A stretch of DNA of 64,000 nt from Epiperipatus broadwayi (GCA_028023455.1 JAQFVV010000984.1:62001-126000), one strand, 5' to 3'. Shown: positions 17,982 through 41,320, counted from the stretch's first letter. The notes: a model not told the origin generated them from the sequence alone. Numbers and translations are program-made.

Positions 17982-18471
17982 AAATACATTTTCTGAATTC
18001 ACACAATTTATAAAATAATTACGGCTTGATGAGAAAGTTTGTATTTGAATTGTATTGAAATGTTGTTTTCATTGGATTTTTTTATTATTTTAAACTATTG
18101 AAATGTTCAGATTTTTTAAAACAATAATTATAAGACTTTTTACAACATACTGTATTGAACTTTTATTTGGGAAAATGTTAAATATCTATGTTTTTATTGA
18201 GTTGCAATTAGGTAATGTGTCAAGTAATGTACTGTATATTTTTGAAGTAAAAAAGAGCTGTATGAAAAAAATATCCAGTAAGAAAAGTCCAAATATACAG
18301 GTTTTTTGTAAATTTAATAAAAAACAAATATTATAAACATGTTTAATAACTAAAGAAGACATTTGTATATGTTTGTTGTTGTTTAAAAAAGTTTGAGTTT
18401 CTTTCTTCTGTCCGAGTACGGTTACAATTTTGAATTTTTTTATTTTAGCATTACAAACAAATAGAACACTA
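17982..18471. other. No gene recognised
   Basis: A 77-aa plus frame (18103-18336, beginning MFRFFKTI) has no recognisable family and is probably chance. Confidence 0.5.
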
Positions 18472-18597
18472 TCCCTAAAACTAACCCTAAAACTAACCCT
18501 AAACCTAACCCTAAACTAACCCTAAAACTAACCTTAAAACTAACCCTAAACCTATCCCTAAACTAACCCTAAAACTAACCCTAAATCTAACCGTAAC
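18472..18597 (+). repeat. Interstitial telomere-like repeat
   Basis: About ten imperfect repeats of the type AACTAACCCTAAA, with CCCTAAA, CCTTAAA and CCCTAAAC variants. The CCCTAA core resembles the animal telomere repeat, but the period is mostly 12-13 bases. It is either a degraded interstitial telomeric sequence or a look-alike minisatellite. Confidence 0.75.
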
Positions 18598-18649
18598 AAC
18601 TTTTACTTTTATTACGATTATTATTTTTTAGTTAAACAACAACAAAAAA

Positions 18650-18782
18650 AGTTGTAACACAAGTAAAAAAATAACTGATAGAAAATTGATAAAAAAAAAA
18701 GCCGTAACACAAGTAAAAAAATATCCGATAGAAAATTGATAAAAAAAAAAACCGGAACACAATTTAAAAAGTATACGATATC
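18650..18782 (+). repeat. Tandem repeat, ~59-bp unit, three copies
   Basis: The unit contains GTAACACAAGTAAAAAAATA and GATAGAAAATTGATAAAAA. Two good copies are followed by a third diverged copy ending at GATATC. Confidence 0.75.
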
Positions 18783-19021
18783 AAAAACACGAATCAAATT
18801 GTAATTTGTTGATTTTATTTTACATTTATTATTATCATTTAAATTGTATACGTTAATAAAAAATAATATTTAAAAAAGACAATTTTGTTTGTTTTTATTT
18901 TCACATTACAAAAAAGCACAGAAAAATTATTAAAATCAACGGCCTGTGAATGTTCATATTTTATAGTTTTAGCGTGAAAATGGTACCATCCAATGGCATC
19001 TTTAGCTATAAAACAAGCACC

Positions 19022-19275
<254 letters not shown>

Positions 19276-19299
19276 ACAAAATAAAGATAGTTTGTTATA

Positions 19300-19747
19300 A
19301 GTGAAAAGTGTTTAACGGTCTTGCCTTATCATATTTCTTAAATTTTGTTGCTTTAATAAAATGACTAAAAAATAAAACATTATCAACTTTATCAACACTT
19401 AAATGTAGAAATTTTAACTTAACAATTTTAAAAGTACACCCATCAATAATAAATTTAATATTACAATGAAAAACATTAATTCTATCAAAAATCATACAAT
19501 TTATCTTCCTATATAACAAACAAACAATTGTCAATATATCTAATAAATAATTTTAAAGAAACACAAAATTATTAATAAAACTACTGTCTAAAATTCAATA
19601 TAGACAGTGAAAATGAAACGAGAAATATCATAATGAATAACCCATCTTTCTTTAATTTTATAAAACACTTATTACACACAATATACATAGAATCCTGTAA
19701 TAAAAAAAAATCATGAACAGCCTCAATCTTGTCTGTAGAAAAATATT
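19300..19747 (-). pseudogene. PLE family E, copy 3 (head-to-head with copy 4)
   Basis: A minus-strand RT fragment. Near 19570-19535 it reads FIRYIDNCLFVI (motif C, with Asp-Asn), then EDKLYDF. A 79-aa open part (19295-19534) includes VKLKFLHLSVDKVDNVLFF and SHFIKATKFKKY, matching the PLE pattern after motif C (a FLDL-type block, then the K-x-T stretch). Copy 4 carries the same sequence in the opposite orientation, separated by only 83 bases (19748-19830). It is truncated downstream near a (TTA)n array. Confidence 0.72.
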
Positions 19748-19830
19748 CATATTTCTTTAATGTAGTAACAAAGACATTATTTTTTATATAAAAAGTGTTA
19801 ATGTATTTTTTACTGGTTTAAAGCACTATA

Positions 19831-21121
19831 AATATTTTTCTGCAGATAACATTAAGATTATTCATGGTTTGATATTGCTATGAGAATTTTATGTATTTTG
19901 TGTGTAACAATGTAATTAATAAAATTAAATAGGATGGGTTAATCATTATGTTATTTTCTCTTTAAATACTGTCTATATTGATTTTTATAGAGTAGTCTTA
20001 TTAATATTTTTTCTGTTTATTTGAAATTATTTAGTATGATAATGATTGGTTCTTTGTTATACATGAAGATATATTGAATGATTTTTGATAAATTGAATGG
20101 TAGTGATTCTAATATAACATTTACTATTGTGAGGGGTAATTTTAAATGTATTAAGTTAAACCTTCAAAATTTATGTCTTAATAAAGTTTATAATGTTTTA
20201 TTTTGTAGTCATTTTTAAAGCAACAAAATTTAAGAAATATGATATGGACAAACAGTTATCAACCTTTTCCTCATAAGAAACTTTCTTTATTAATTTTTTA
20301 TAGGAATAGAAGGCTTAACAATTTTAAAATTATTAGTTATATTCTGAGGAGTCGAGTTGCTTCTAACTAAATTAAGTTAGGATATAATCATTAATTTATT
20401 AGGAATATTACATTTAATAAAATTATCTATAAATATATTAATAATATAGATTTAATTGTTAATGAGAATATAAAGTATATTTCTTTACCATGTAAGACAT
20501 AAATTTGGAAATTGTTTAATAAGAATAGTTTTTTTTATTGGGTGGTATGAAAGTTGCCTAGAAAAATGCCTGGATTTTAGTTCATTATTAAATACTTCAA
20601 AACAGTCAATTGATGGCACATCTATTCCAGGGGAGTTTATAAAATTATTGCAGTTGTTATGAAATTTATAAAGACCAGAGTAGTATAAGTCTTTAAGAAA
20701 GTGTTAAAGATTGTCAGAATAGAGTTTAAAACAAATATTATAACCTTGTTGTGTATAATCATGAACTGAATTCACTTGCTAAAATATTATTTGACAATGG
20801 AGAAATTGTCTTTTACAAAAATGTAAAATGAAAAAAACAAATAAAAATATTTTTTGATAAAATTTTTAGAATCTTAAGGCCATTGACCTTATGAAGATCC
20901 CTTTTGATGTTAAAAAAAGTTGTTTTTGATGTGAATGATGGGAATGTTATTTGTTTTTGGATCTGTATGCTGTATATTTAGTTAAATTTTATTTGAAAAT
21001 GTTTATTATGTTAATAAGTAAAACCATGGGTGTGGAAGAGTTGTAAAATTTTATTTTTTGGCTAATATTGTAATGTTATATAAATTTCTATTTTATTTGT
21101 AATTACTAGTATAGTATTAGT
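19831..21121 (+). pseudogene. PLE family E, copy 4 (longest copy)
   Basis: It begins inside the RT palm (AATATTTTTCTGCAGATAAC, also the start of copy 3). With frame changes it reads YDNDWFFVIHEDIL (motif C region), FTIVRGNFKCIKLNLQNL and SHF. Then come NSYQPFPHKKLSLLIFYRN, RRLNNFKIISYILRSRV and IKYISLP, the order seen in PLEs between motif C and the endonuclease. Later parts (20520-21000, with FDVNDGNVICFW) are shared with copies 1 and 2 but were not identified as GIY-YIG. It is full of stops. The 3' end meets a short (TA)n tract where PLE-B also ends. Confidence 0.75.
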
Positions 21122-21123
21122 TG

Positions 21124-21136
21124 TATATATATATAT
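21124..21136. repeat. Short (TA)n tract shared by convergent PLE-E and PLE-B 3' ends
   Basis: A TA tract of six to seven units between the 3' end of PLE-E copy 4 (plus) and that of PLE-B (minus). Confidence 0.8.
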
Positions 21137-23850
<2,714 letters not shown>

Positions 23851-24059
23851 ATTGCTTAGATCCATTGTAATAAATACCATAACAAAAATAAAATATGTAA
23901 TATAAATAAAATGCCCATTAATTAAAACAAATTTGTAATCATAATAAAAATAATAATTTTAAAGGTAATAAACATAATATGCATCTATGGCATAAAGTAT
24001 TTTAAAATACAAATAATTGATTAGTAATAATGCACAAATAGACAGCACACGTAGTAATT
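23851..24059. other. Upstream of PLE-B, no gene seen
   Basis: AT-rich sequence. The PLE-B 5' boundary lies somewhere near 23800-23850 and could not be fixed. Confidence 0.4.
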
Positions 24060-24236
24060 ACTCAATGTTTTAAAGTAGTAGTATTCTCCACTCTTGTTCA
24101 GGTGTTGCTGGCTATATTTTGCTGGATTATAGGCTTAGTGACAATATTTGCTTAGAAGTTGAACTTGCACCTTTAGATTCTTGAATATTGAGTTTAAGGC
24201 AAACATTCTACCAACTGAGCTATTCTGTCAAAGGCA
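24060..24236 (-). repeat. tRNA-derived SINE, copy 2
   Basis: The minus strand starts with a tRNA-like head. It reads AATAGCTCAGTTGGTAGAAT (box A, about 24225-24205), then an anticodon-arm-like stretch, then AAAGGTGCAAGTTCAACTTC (box B, about 24176-24157), at normal tRNA spacing. The body continues with CCTATAATCCAGCAAAATAT and CAGCAACACCTGAACAAG. The intact-looking promoter boxes suggest it was made by RNA polymerase III transcription. No clear poly(A) or microsatellite tail was seen. Confidence 0.68.
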
Positions 24237-24283
24237 ACATATAGTAAAACTTGATATATTTATATATGAGCTAGGTTAATTTG

Positions 24284-24462
<179 letters not shown>

Positions 24463-24592
24463 ATATTTTTTCCTAAAAGTAATATCAATTAGAGGTGTCC
24501 ATACATTGTGTATTGCCACACAGATTTGTTTTATAGGATTATTTATCATTATCATATGAGCAGCTTATTTGAATTTTGTTGTATGCATTTTT

Positions 24593-24790
24593 TTACTCTT
24601 TATCTAATATCTTTGTATTTTCCCAATTAAACATATGATCATTAGTATATACATGATCTGCTACAATATACATATCTGTTTTATCTCTTTTAACCTTTAG
24701 TTTGTGTTCATTAAATCACTGTTCAACAGGGTGACAGGTCTCGCCAATGTACTTCCTTCCACATTTACATGGTATTTCATAAATGCAGTT
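24593..24790 (-). pseudogene. Penelope-like element family D: GIY-YIG endonuclease fragment
   Basis: One minus-strand frame with a single internal stop reads NCIYEIPCKCGRKYIGETCH (GIY-YIG core with Cys pair), then FNEHKLKVKRDKTD, ADHVYTNDHMFNWENTKIL. The layout, with core, EH, an AxH stretch and a W-E-x-T-K-(I/V)-L block, is the classic PLE endonuclease. The codon before FNEH is TGA where an Arg is expected. Sequence is clearly different from families A, B and C. The upstream RT and 3' end are absent. Confidence 0.85.
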
Positions 24791-27273
24791 TTTCTTCTAC
24801 TTATGTGTTATTACTAACAATTTGTTGTATTTGGAAAGTTTAAATAAAGTTTAATATTTTCTGTGCATTTAAAACTCATGCATAGATGATGGAAATAGTC
24901 CAACACATCACATCTAACAATATCTCATCATCACAAACATTTAGACAAATACAGTGAAATATTGTTTTTGTTTTGTTTTATTTTTTAACAATAACAATTT
25001 CTTCATTATTAACATAAATTTAAATATAAAAAACTTTGAAAATAAAAAAAAAGGTAGTATAAACAGAAATAAAAATCAATCAAAAATCGTATTTTTAAAG
25101 TCAAGCCTTTATAAAAGATGGTTGGCTAATGAAAAAAATATCAAGTAAATTTCATAGTAAGACAAATTTTGAAAATGAATGATTATATTAATATGTATTT
25201 AAAAATACTAAAATTTCTTTTTTAATTACAGAGAAAAAATAAATAAAAGTGATAATTTTGAAAATGATCTTATTTATCACACTACATAATTCATTTAACA
25301 AATAGAACCTCTTTTGCTATTAGAAAATTATCAAGCAGCTAATTTTTCTTTTAACTTAAAATAGGTAAAATGAAATATAGTAACATTAAGATGACAAAAT
25401 ATTTTACATTGCTCATACAATATCTGTTTGCTTATATAATTATCACTTCAAATTTAATTGATTTATGAACATTGATTTCAATAAATATTTTTAAAAAAAT
25501 TAAATATATAACCAAAAAATTAAGTAATATTATTTTGTTTAACTGGATTCAGTTCACAGCTTCTTAATGATTAGTTAATTGCTTTCTTATAATCAAGTGA
25601 TTTTAATTATATAAATTTTCTAAATTATTATTGTTGCCAATAGTAACTATGTTTTGACTTTTTTTTTAAAAAAAGTAGTGAAAATGCTATCATTTGAAAA
25701 AAAAAAATGAAATAAATTTACAGGCAAGTCTAGAATATAAGTCTAGAATATAGGTTTTGAGTTTATTGGCTTTCATCATAAAGATATGTGTAATTTTTAT
25801 TTAATTAAAAAAAACAAAGAATATTCTTCTTATCATCAAAATTAAAATAGTGATGATGGAATTTATATAAAACTTAAATGATATTAATAAAAAATAAAAT
25901 ATTGATTCAAAACTTATTTGTACTCAATTAAAATTATTGTCATAGAAATCAACTATATTTAATCATGTCTAAAACACTTTTATTTATCACTAAAATTAAA
26001 ACTTGAATAAATTACAAAAATATATTTCATTATAATAAGATCTAGTTGAAATACATTTGTAAATAGTTAAAATTGTGATTTTGGATATTATTTTTGAGCT
26101 ATTATTGTATTGAATTGGTTGGTTATAATAATAAATTTGCTATTGAGAAAAAGTTAAACTTTAATAAATTACATTTTTTACATGCACTAGTGATTAAAAC
26201 AGAGTTTCTTATATTTTATATCATAAAAAGTTTATTAAAAATTGAAAATTAAAAAAATATAAATGCCACTTAATTGTCAACCATGTGATTAAAAGGTTGC
26301 ATATAAGTGTTTTGTTACATTGAATAAACTTTAAATGTTTCATATATTCCAAAAATAATAATAATGTGATAATGATTATATTAAATGGGTTGTTTTTTTA
26401 TATTTTTTAAATATATTTAATAACAATAATTATAAAGTTCATCTAAAAGTTATGGCAAATATTTATGAGAAAAATTGATTTCATTGTATTTTAAATCATC
26501 AATATATAGATAATTAATGAAAGTAGTCAATGTTATGGATATATTATGGTTTCTTGAACTAAATACCTTGTATTGAGAACATTATTAAATTTATCTAGAG
26601 AGTTAAACAAGCCATCCTATAAGTTACTTATTAAATGAAACTTTCATATTATTACATAGTGCAAAAATTCATCAATCACTGGTCAGAAAAATTGTTTTCA
26701 GCCTATAATGAATTTCCAAATTTTAATATTAAAATAGTAACCATTCATACTTATAAAAATCAAACCAAAAACTTCATTTTTTATGTAGCATTTTAAAATA
26801 TTTTTTATAATAAGAAAACTTATTTTCTGGATTGTTTAATATTCTTTGGAATGGTTTATTTAAATTCCAGTTTAGTATGATGCATGTTTGTTTTTAATAT
26901 AAAGTACGATTATAATTTTCAATTGATTTTATTATAAAATATTAATAATATTTAGTTTTTTAAACTGTTCGTTAAGTTTATTTGCTATAATAAAATATAA
27001 GTTACTATTTAAAGTCAGTATCATTTAGCATTAACAACATTTTCTGATTTTGGTTTACTATTTATACAATTCATAGACTGCAATTATAATAAAGAAATTT
27101 CGCATAGCCAAGAGAAAAAGTATCATGTTCTCAAAATCAATTGTCATGGGTAATGAGTGGAAGAAATTTTATTTTATGCAATAATTTGAAATTTTTGATA
27201 TAACATGCCAATTTATTAGCTGAATTATTTGGTTATTTGAAGAAACTATTTAATTAAACCACAGCTCAGTACC
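24791..27273. other. Long AT-rich stretch without recognisable features
   Basis: No open frame above about 64 codons and no repeats beyond short A/T runs. Confidence 0.6.
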
Positions 27274-27852
<579 letters not shown>

Positions 27853-28642
27853 ACCTGTGATAAATTTTTGTACTAAAAATATATACCAACATTTCAGGTG
27901 TCACACCAACCATCAACTGTTTAATGAATGTTGTAAAAGTGATTGTAATTTCCCATTTTTTATATTATAATTATAATTATAGTTGAATTATTATATTTAT
28001 AGTATTATATTTATATTTTTCATAGAAATGGTTGGATTTCCATATTTTTATACTATCATATTAGTTTATATTTGTTACCTGTAAGAATTTTCCCTTTAAT
28101 GTATGTATAAACATAAGTCTTATTTTATTTGAAGTAATAAATGTAATGTGTTTTGATTAAATGCTTCCATTTATTTGAAATTTAATATGAAATTGCATAA
28201 ATATATTTGAGTTCTGAAAAAACTTAAATAAAAATTAGTTTTATTTCACATCATTATTATTTATTGAATAAATAAAATATTCATTTAATTTTCAAATTCA
28301 ATTTACTATATAAATGTGCTTTAATTTATTTAAATAATATGGACTGCATTATTAATTTTAAATACTTTGCAGTCCTTAAATGTTTGAATTGTTGAACTTT
28401 GATATTGTTCAAAACTTTATCATAATTATTGAAAAGAAATATTTGATAAATTATTTATTTATTTTAGTGTGGAAATAATTTTTTTTCTTTAAATTCATTG
28501 AATTTCTTTTAAAATTGAATTTGAGCACAAATTATTACTGAATTTTTAATATATATATATTAGGGAATTTTAAAAATATCTCTAAATATACATTTTCAAT
28601 TCACGTTTTTATTCTCCTTGGTTTTCATTTTTCTCAATATAC
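27853..28642. other. No gene recognised
   Basis: AT-rich sequence with nothing assignable. Confidence 0.6.
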
Positions 28643-28655
28643 TTATATATATATA
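28643..28655. repeat. Short (TA)n tract at the 3' end of PLE-C
   Basis: A TA tract directly beyond the last recognisable PLE-C 3' sequence on the minus strand. Confidence 0.6.
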
Positions 28656-29707
28656 AAAGACATATTTTGCAGGTTCATCTGTGTTAAAATATTTTAAATA
28701 CTGATATACTGATATTTCAACTTGGTAACACAAGTCATCCACTGAGTGATAAAAAGTAGAAAGATGGTTGTAGAGGCGCTACAATCACTGATTTGAAAAA
28801 ATGTTAAAGTTCCACCAATAGCAAAAATGTTAAATTAAGAATGTTTTTTAAAAAAATCTTTCCAAATAGGAGGAAGTTTGCTTGTATCATCTCGATAATT
28901 GATACAATCTGGCCTTTTAAGTATCTCAATGGCTTCTCTAAATTTGCACTGGTATAGATTATCACATCTGGATATGATCCTGGTACTAGAAAAATTAATT
29001 TTATGACCTGACTCCATAGTATGGAGTGAGAGTGCTGATGATGATGAATGTTGTTTAATTGCATTAGCATGCTCATCTCTCCAAACACTGATGTGACAAT
29101 TACTCATACCTATGTAAGAAGCCTTACAATTTTCACATGAGATTTGATAAACACCATGAGATTCAAGAGGGATTGAATCCTTAGGCTTCGTTATTATATT
29201 GCTGATCTTTTGATGAGTAGAAAATGCTGTATTATATTATAGCGTTTTTATTTTCGTCCAATACTGTCTGTAGTTCTTTTACATATAGAACACAAATCCT
29301 AATAGCTGATTTATCATCTTTTTGTTTCCTATTTTGTCCATTTTGGGCTTGAAATAAGGCTTTTTTAATAAATTTATAATTGTAACTATTTGCTAATAAA
29401 ACACTATTACTATGATTTATTTCTTCTTTCAGATGTGACTTATCTGAAAGGTTAATTGCTCTATTTAAAAGAGTTTTGGTTACAGAAACAATCTGAGTTG
29501 GGTGATGATGAGAATGTAAATGTAAATATCTATCCATGTGTGTATTCTTTCTATAAATTGAAAAAAGATAAACTATTTGGTGTTCTGGTGACTAAAACAT
29601 TAAGAAAAGAGAGTTTTCCATCAGACTCTGTCTCCATTGTAAATTTAATATGAAGATGCATATTATTTAAATGTAAGAAAAAATCATCTAATTTATTTTT
29701 TCCATGT

Positions 29708-29711
<4 letters not shown>
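28656..29711 (-). pseudogene. Penelope-like element family C: RT C-terminus plus GIY-YIG endonuclease
   Basis: On the minus strand: FLHLNNMHLHIKFTMETESD and LSFLNVLVTRTPNS (the block after RT motif C); MDRYLHLHSHHHPTQIVSV and RAINLSDKSHLKEEI; then the endonuclease GVYQISCENCKASYIGMSN, WRDEHANAIKQH, MESGHKINFSST and FREAIEILKRPD, ending near 28835. Frame changes occur at about 29540 and 29230. RT motifs A-C are missing because the element is cut at a TA/TG array at 29712. It is related to family A but well diverged. Confidence 0.9.
28709..28742 (-). ncRNA. Hammerhead-like motif, PLE-C 3' region
   Basis: The minus strand reads GTGGATGACTTG, a TGTTAC loop, CAAGTTGAAATATCAG. ACTTG and CAAGT form a perfect 5-bp stem, with GATGA before it and GAAA after it. 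This is the order of a hammerhead core (CUGAUGA, stem II, GAAA), with deviations at the first core bases and an extra U before GAAA. Confidence 0.3.
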
Positions 29712-29759
<48 letters not shown>

Positions 29760-29768
29760 GTGTGTGTT

Positions 29769-29825
<57 letters not shown>

Positions 29826-29827
29826 TT
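29712..29827 (+). repeat. (TA)n/(TG)n tandem dimer
   Basis: (TA)n followed by a TGTGTGTGTTTGTA-type block, then (TA)n followed by nearly the same block again. This is a direct tandem dimer of a unit carrying (TA)n, the uninverted counterpart of the loci at 5.3 and 41.3 kb. Confidence 0.85.
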
Positions 29828-32860
<3,033 letters not shown>

Positions 32861-33045
32861 TATATATATATATATATATATTAAGTTCAAGAAAAAAATG
32901 TGTAAAATATATATCTATTTTATGTATGTTTTTTTTTAGTTAAGAGAAAACCGAAAAAAATATATATATATATATATATCTATTTATATGTATGTTTTTT
33001 TTTAGTTAAGAGAAAACCGAAAAATATATATATATATATATCATT
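32861..33045 (+). repeat. Tandem dimer containing (TA)n
   Basis: A unit with TTATGTATG-type sequence, a T9 run and AGTTAAGAGAAAACCGAAAA is repeated twice. Each copy is bounded by a (TA)n tract, and the second unit starts TCTATTTATATGTATG. Copies are nearly identical, so the duplication is recent. Confidence 0.88.
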
Positions 33046-33139
33046 TATTCAGAGAGAGTAATAAAAATATTTACTTCTCTCATAGTCTAAAACTAATTTT
33101 AAGGTATATTAAAAAAAGGTAAATGTACAGACATTTTAT

Positions 33140-33141
<2 letters not shown>

Positions 33142-33197
<56 letters not shown>

Positions 33198-33201
33198 ACA
33201 A

Positions 33202-33234
<33 letters not shown>
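33142..33234. repeat. Two (TA)n arrays separated by 10 bases
   Basis: Two TA arrays separated by GATACAATGTC, with no obvious flanking inverted repeat. Confidence 0.9.
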
Positions 33235-37589
<4,355 letters not shown>

Positions 37590-37765
37590 TGACTTGTACA
37601 AAAATGAATTATGTGAATCGAATATGGAAACAATATAATAATGACTACTGCAAATCAATCGTGGAAATAAATTATCAATATAAAATGAATTATGTGAATC
37701 GAATATGAAAATAATCAATATAAAAACCAATACTGTAAATCAATCATGGAAATAAATTATCAATA
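37590..37765 (+). repeat. Tandem duplication, ~85-bp unit, two copies
   Basis: The unit runs from AATGAATTATGTGAATCGAA to GGAAATAAATTATCAATA. The first copy has a few extra bases. Diffuse AATTATG(T/G)AAA-type repeats extend upstream from about 37440. Confidence 0.7.
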
Positions 37766-39401
37766 GAAAAATGAATAATTAAATTTAACTATGAACTAAT
37801 ATTACTTTAAATATAGGTGCTGGATATAGATTCTGGAGATGTTTGAAACATCAAAACACAAGACGCAATGTAATTTTATAACAATAATAAAATTTTATTA
37901 CATTAACAATAATGATGAAAATAAAAATAAAAACACACTTAAATATAATATTATTGCACTCAAATATATTATTTCAGATCAACTAAAAGCTATGGTTCGA
38001 ATACATGTTTAAATTAACTACTTTTCTGAATGACTTATTTATTGTTTTGACCCATTTATTTATCAAAGAAATAAATAATAATAAACAAACCCAAACACTT
38101 ATGCACGGAATCAGAATTCCATATTTTTTTAACTTTAAGAAAACCTATATTTTGAAAGAGAAGAGAATCTACAAATTTCTACTTCCCCCCTCTTTATTGT
38201 AAACATTGTCCATTGGACTCTTCCAAAATAATTTATTTGTTTCAATTATAACTAGCAATATTAAATAATCATCAATTTCTAAATCATTTCAACAAGCAAT
38301 AACCTTTACATTTCTTATAAAAAAGATGATATGCCATGAAAAAAAATCTTTTACTGATCTTGCAGATGGATTTAAATTCAAAAACCTACACTTTTAGGTT
38401 CATGCCTGTCAGATCTTTACATTTTTGACCATATATATCTTGATAGGTCAGTATGTCGATCCAGATTGACGACCCTCAATTTACCATCATTCGCAAAAAT
38501 CAACACAGATTGGTTAGTTTATTAATTAAAATCTTTGTCAAGGACCCATCAACATAAACATCTGACTGATCCTTATCCTGTCAGGGCAACTTTTATTCTG
38601 TCCTACATAAGAAAAATACTCTTCATATCCTTCACTACCATGCAATATTTTATAATGTGCACACAGCAGCATCTTAGTAAGGGAAATTAAAAAAATGACA
38701 ACAGCAACAACTCCTAACCTCAACTGTTTGCTTGAGCCAGAGAGAGGACTTTTCTTAAGATCTAGAATCATGTGAAGAGCTCCTGCATATATACTTACTC
38801 TCTATATTGGCATGGAAAACATTTTCTACAACTGGAACAATAATTCTGTCAATAATTCCTTATCTTAACAAAATAACTGGAGTGAAACTCAGTCATCTCC
38901 TACTGCCATGGTAAATAAATCATGAGACAACCATTTCCCATCTATGATGTGGAATGATAACTTCACCTCAGTATTGACAAGCATAAGTAGTTTTATATAT
39001 GCCCACACACACATCAATTACTGTCTAGATAAATGACAAAGACTAACCAGATCCTGAATCAAAACATATGAATTATTTCAATTTTTAAATAGTCAAGCCA
39101 ACAACATACATCCAATATTTCTACTAATAACAGATCAACTACACTTATAGCATAATTATGGTTTTCCACATGATCATCCATATCAGTCCTCATATTTAAT
39201 ATTAAGCACAAATTAAAATTTTGTGAAGAATAAAAAAAATTTTTTTTATATCATTTCTCTCTTTTCTTTTTAAATTTAAATGTACATAAGCATTTATACT
39301 TCAATGGGATCACAATCATTTTCTCTTCTTTCCTTTAAACATTTTAAAACATAATTAAAAATAAAATTATTAAATTAAGATAATCTAGTGGTTAGACATG
39401 T
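37766..39401. other. No gene recognised
   Basis: A 77-aa minus frame (38538-38771, with LCAHYKILHGSEGYEEYFSY) lies in a less AT-rich patch. I do not recognise it. It could be a chance frame or a scrap of an unknown repeat. Confidence 0.45.
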
Positions 39402-39470
39402 GACATATTATATAAACAAAATGAAATAAAAAAAAACAAATGGCATATTATATAAATGAAATAAAACAAA
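39402..39470 (+). repeat. Short tandem duplication
   Basis: CATATTATATAAA(C)AAAATGAAATAAAA-type sequence occurs twice in a row. Confidence 0.6.
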
Positions 39471-39573
39471 GAATAAATATCAAACATTACGATAGTCTCT
39501 TTCCAATGTCTTTTCCTTTGATAGTATTCAGTTCACTTTATTTGGAGATAGCTTATATAGATGCACACAGCAC

Positions 39574-39735
39574 AGATAGTTATTTTACTCAAATGTATAT
39601 AAAAATGTGTAGATAGTTATTTTAATCAAAATAGATAAAACGTAGATAGTTATTTTAAATCAAATGTATAAAACGTAGATAGTTATTTTAAATCAAATGT
39701 ATAAAATGTAGATAGTTATTTTAAATCAAAATGTA
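39574..39735 (+). repeat. Minisatellite, ~33-bp unit, five copies
   Basis: The unit contains GTAGATAGTTATTTTAAATC and AAATGTATAAAA. The last three copies are almost identical and the first two are diverged. Confidence 0.88.
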
Positions 39736-41274
39736 GCTACAGGATAATTAATAAATTTTAAAAGAGTTCTGTTGATTAATTTCCATTTTGTAGAGTTTCT
39801 TCCTGGGTTTGAATTCATTTGTTTCTTTTTCTTCTTCTTTTCTATTTTTAAGGCTCAAATTATAGACACAAGCAGTTTCTGATTACTAAACACAAATTAA
39901 CTTTTTAAACATTATACAAAAGTTTGCTGCAGTTTCTTCAAATGAATTTTAGCCAGCCAAATAATTATTATTATATGAATTTGTCCTTAAATATGATACA
40001 ATAGTTTGACAGTTCTCTCCTTAAATGAACTCTCAATAAGCCAAATGGACTTATTGTAGCATTCAGTATAAAATGTCTTATTAAAAGTTGATTTCTTCAT
40101 GATTAACTTCAGGAAGAACAAACGTGCACCACTTAGATATGAATTAGAAATTTATATTTTGGTATACTGTAATACTTAAATACATTATTAAACTCTGACA
40201 AAGAAAATTTAAAAAAAAGTCAGAGAAAACCTTCAGAGTTATATTCATTTTAATCAGCCCCTTCTTCTCAATTAACAAAAGTCCCACTGATTCACTTTCT
40301 TCTGCCCCCTCTTTATATTCACAAGCATGGGGAAAACATCTGTGAACCCTTTCCTCTCCAGGTTGTTTCTCTCAAATCTTAATCAAGATCCCATCTCAGA
40401 ATGAGCAAGTGAACTATTTCTCAGTTGTTAATTTTGACAAATTTTCTTATCTTAAACCTTATCTTTTGAGTTAACACATTATCGATTAATTTATGGAAAA
40501 GCAATCAAAATAAAATCTAATCAAAAGATAACCTTACTAACACTTTTTGGTAAAACAAATGTTACATTTCTTTTGATCTAAATAATTTCTGATTTAGATT
40601 TACATTTTAGAGTTAGAAATAATAAATCAGAACAGATTCATTTATTTTTCCCTTTTCACACTTATCATGAAATAATATAGAAAATTATATCAATTTCTAT
40701 AAAGGAAAGAAAAAAATTTGAACCCATATATCTGTATTACACACACATACATGTGCAGACCATTCAATCAAAAATTGCTAATTCAGACTACATAAACATA
40801 AAATATCCATCATTTTTTCTTATAATTACAAGCATAAAATCAATTATAACTTCTGATAATCATAAACATAAATGTCCATTATAATTTCCTATAACTTTAG
40901 GCCTATTCTCCTGAAAGACTGTTAAACAAAAGCTACTGATAATTATTTCAATCTTAATTCTCATCAACTTTTTAGTAAATAAATATTAAAAATCATAAAG
41001 ACTTTATCTTAGCCATATAAATATTCATTTCTCAATTAATATATTGGTAAATTATAATAGCAGTGTACAAAAAAAATCAATCACCTGCCCCTGCATTAAA
41101 TAATGCTAGCTACATTCTATACAAACACAAACTGTCTCTATATATGTTACTTTTTTAGCTATCTAGTTATTGATTTCTCCAATAAAACTTTTTAACTTTT
41201 TTTATATTTCAAAAAAAAAATTGTTTTGCCTATAATTAGTTTCATTTCTTACAATTGATTTATAGATGAAATTA
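39736..41274. other. No gene recognised
   Basis: AT-rich sequence with nothing assignable. Confidence 0.55.
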
Positions 41275-41284
41275 ACCAAAGGTC

Positions 41285-41320
<36 letters not shown>

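Noticed and set aside
28804-29088. 94-aa minus frame overlapping PLE-C
   Set aside because: It is an out-of-frame shadow of the GIY-YIG reading frame at 28835-29107.
38538-38771. 77-aa minus frame as a host exon
   Set aside because: Its composition is more protein-like than most, but there is no recognisable domain and no supporting splice signals or second copy.
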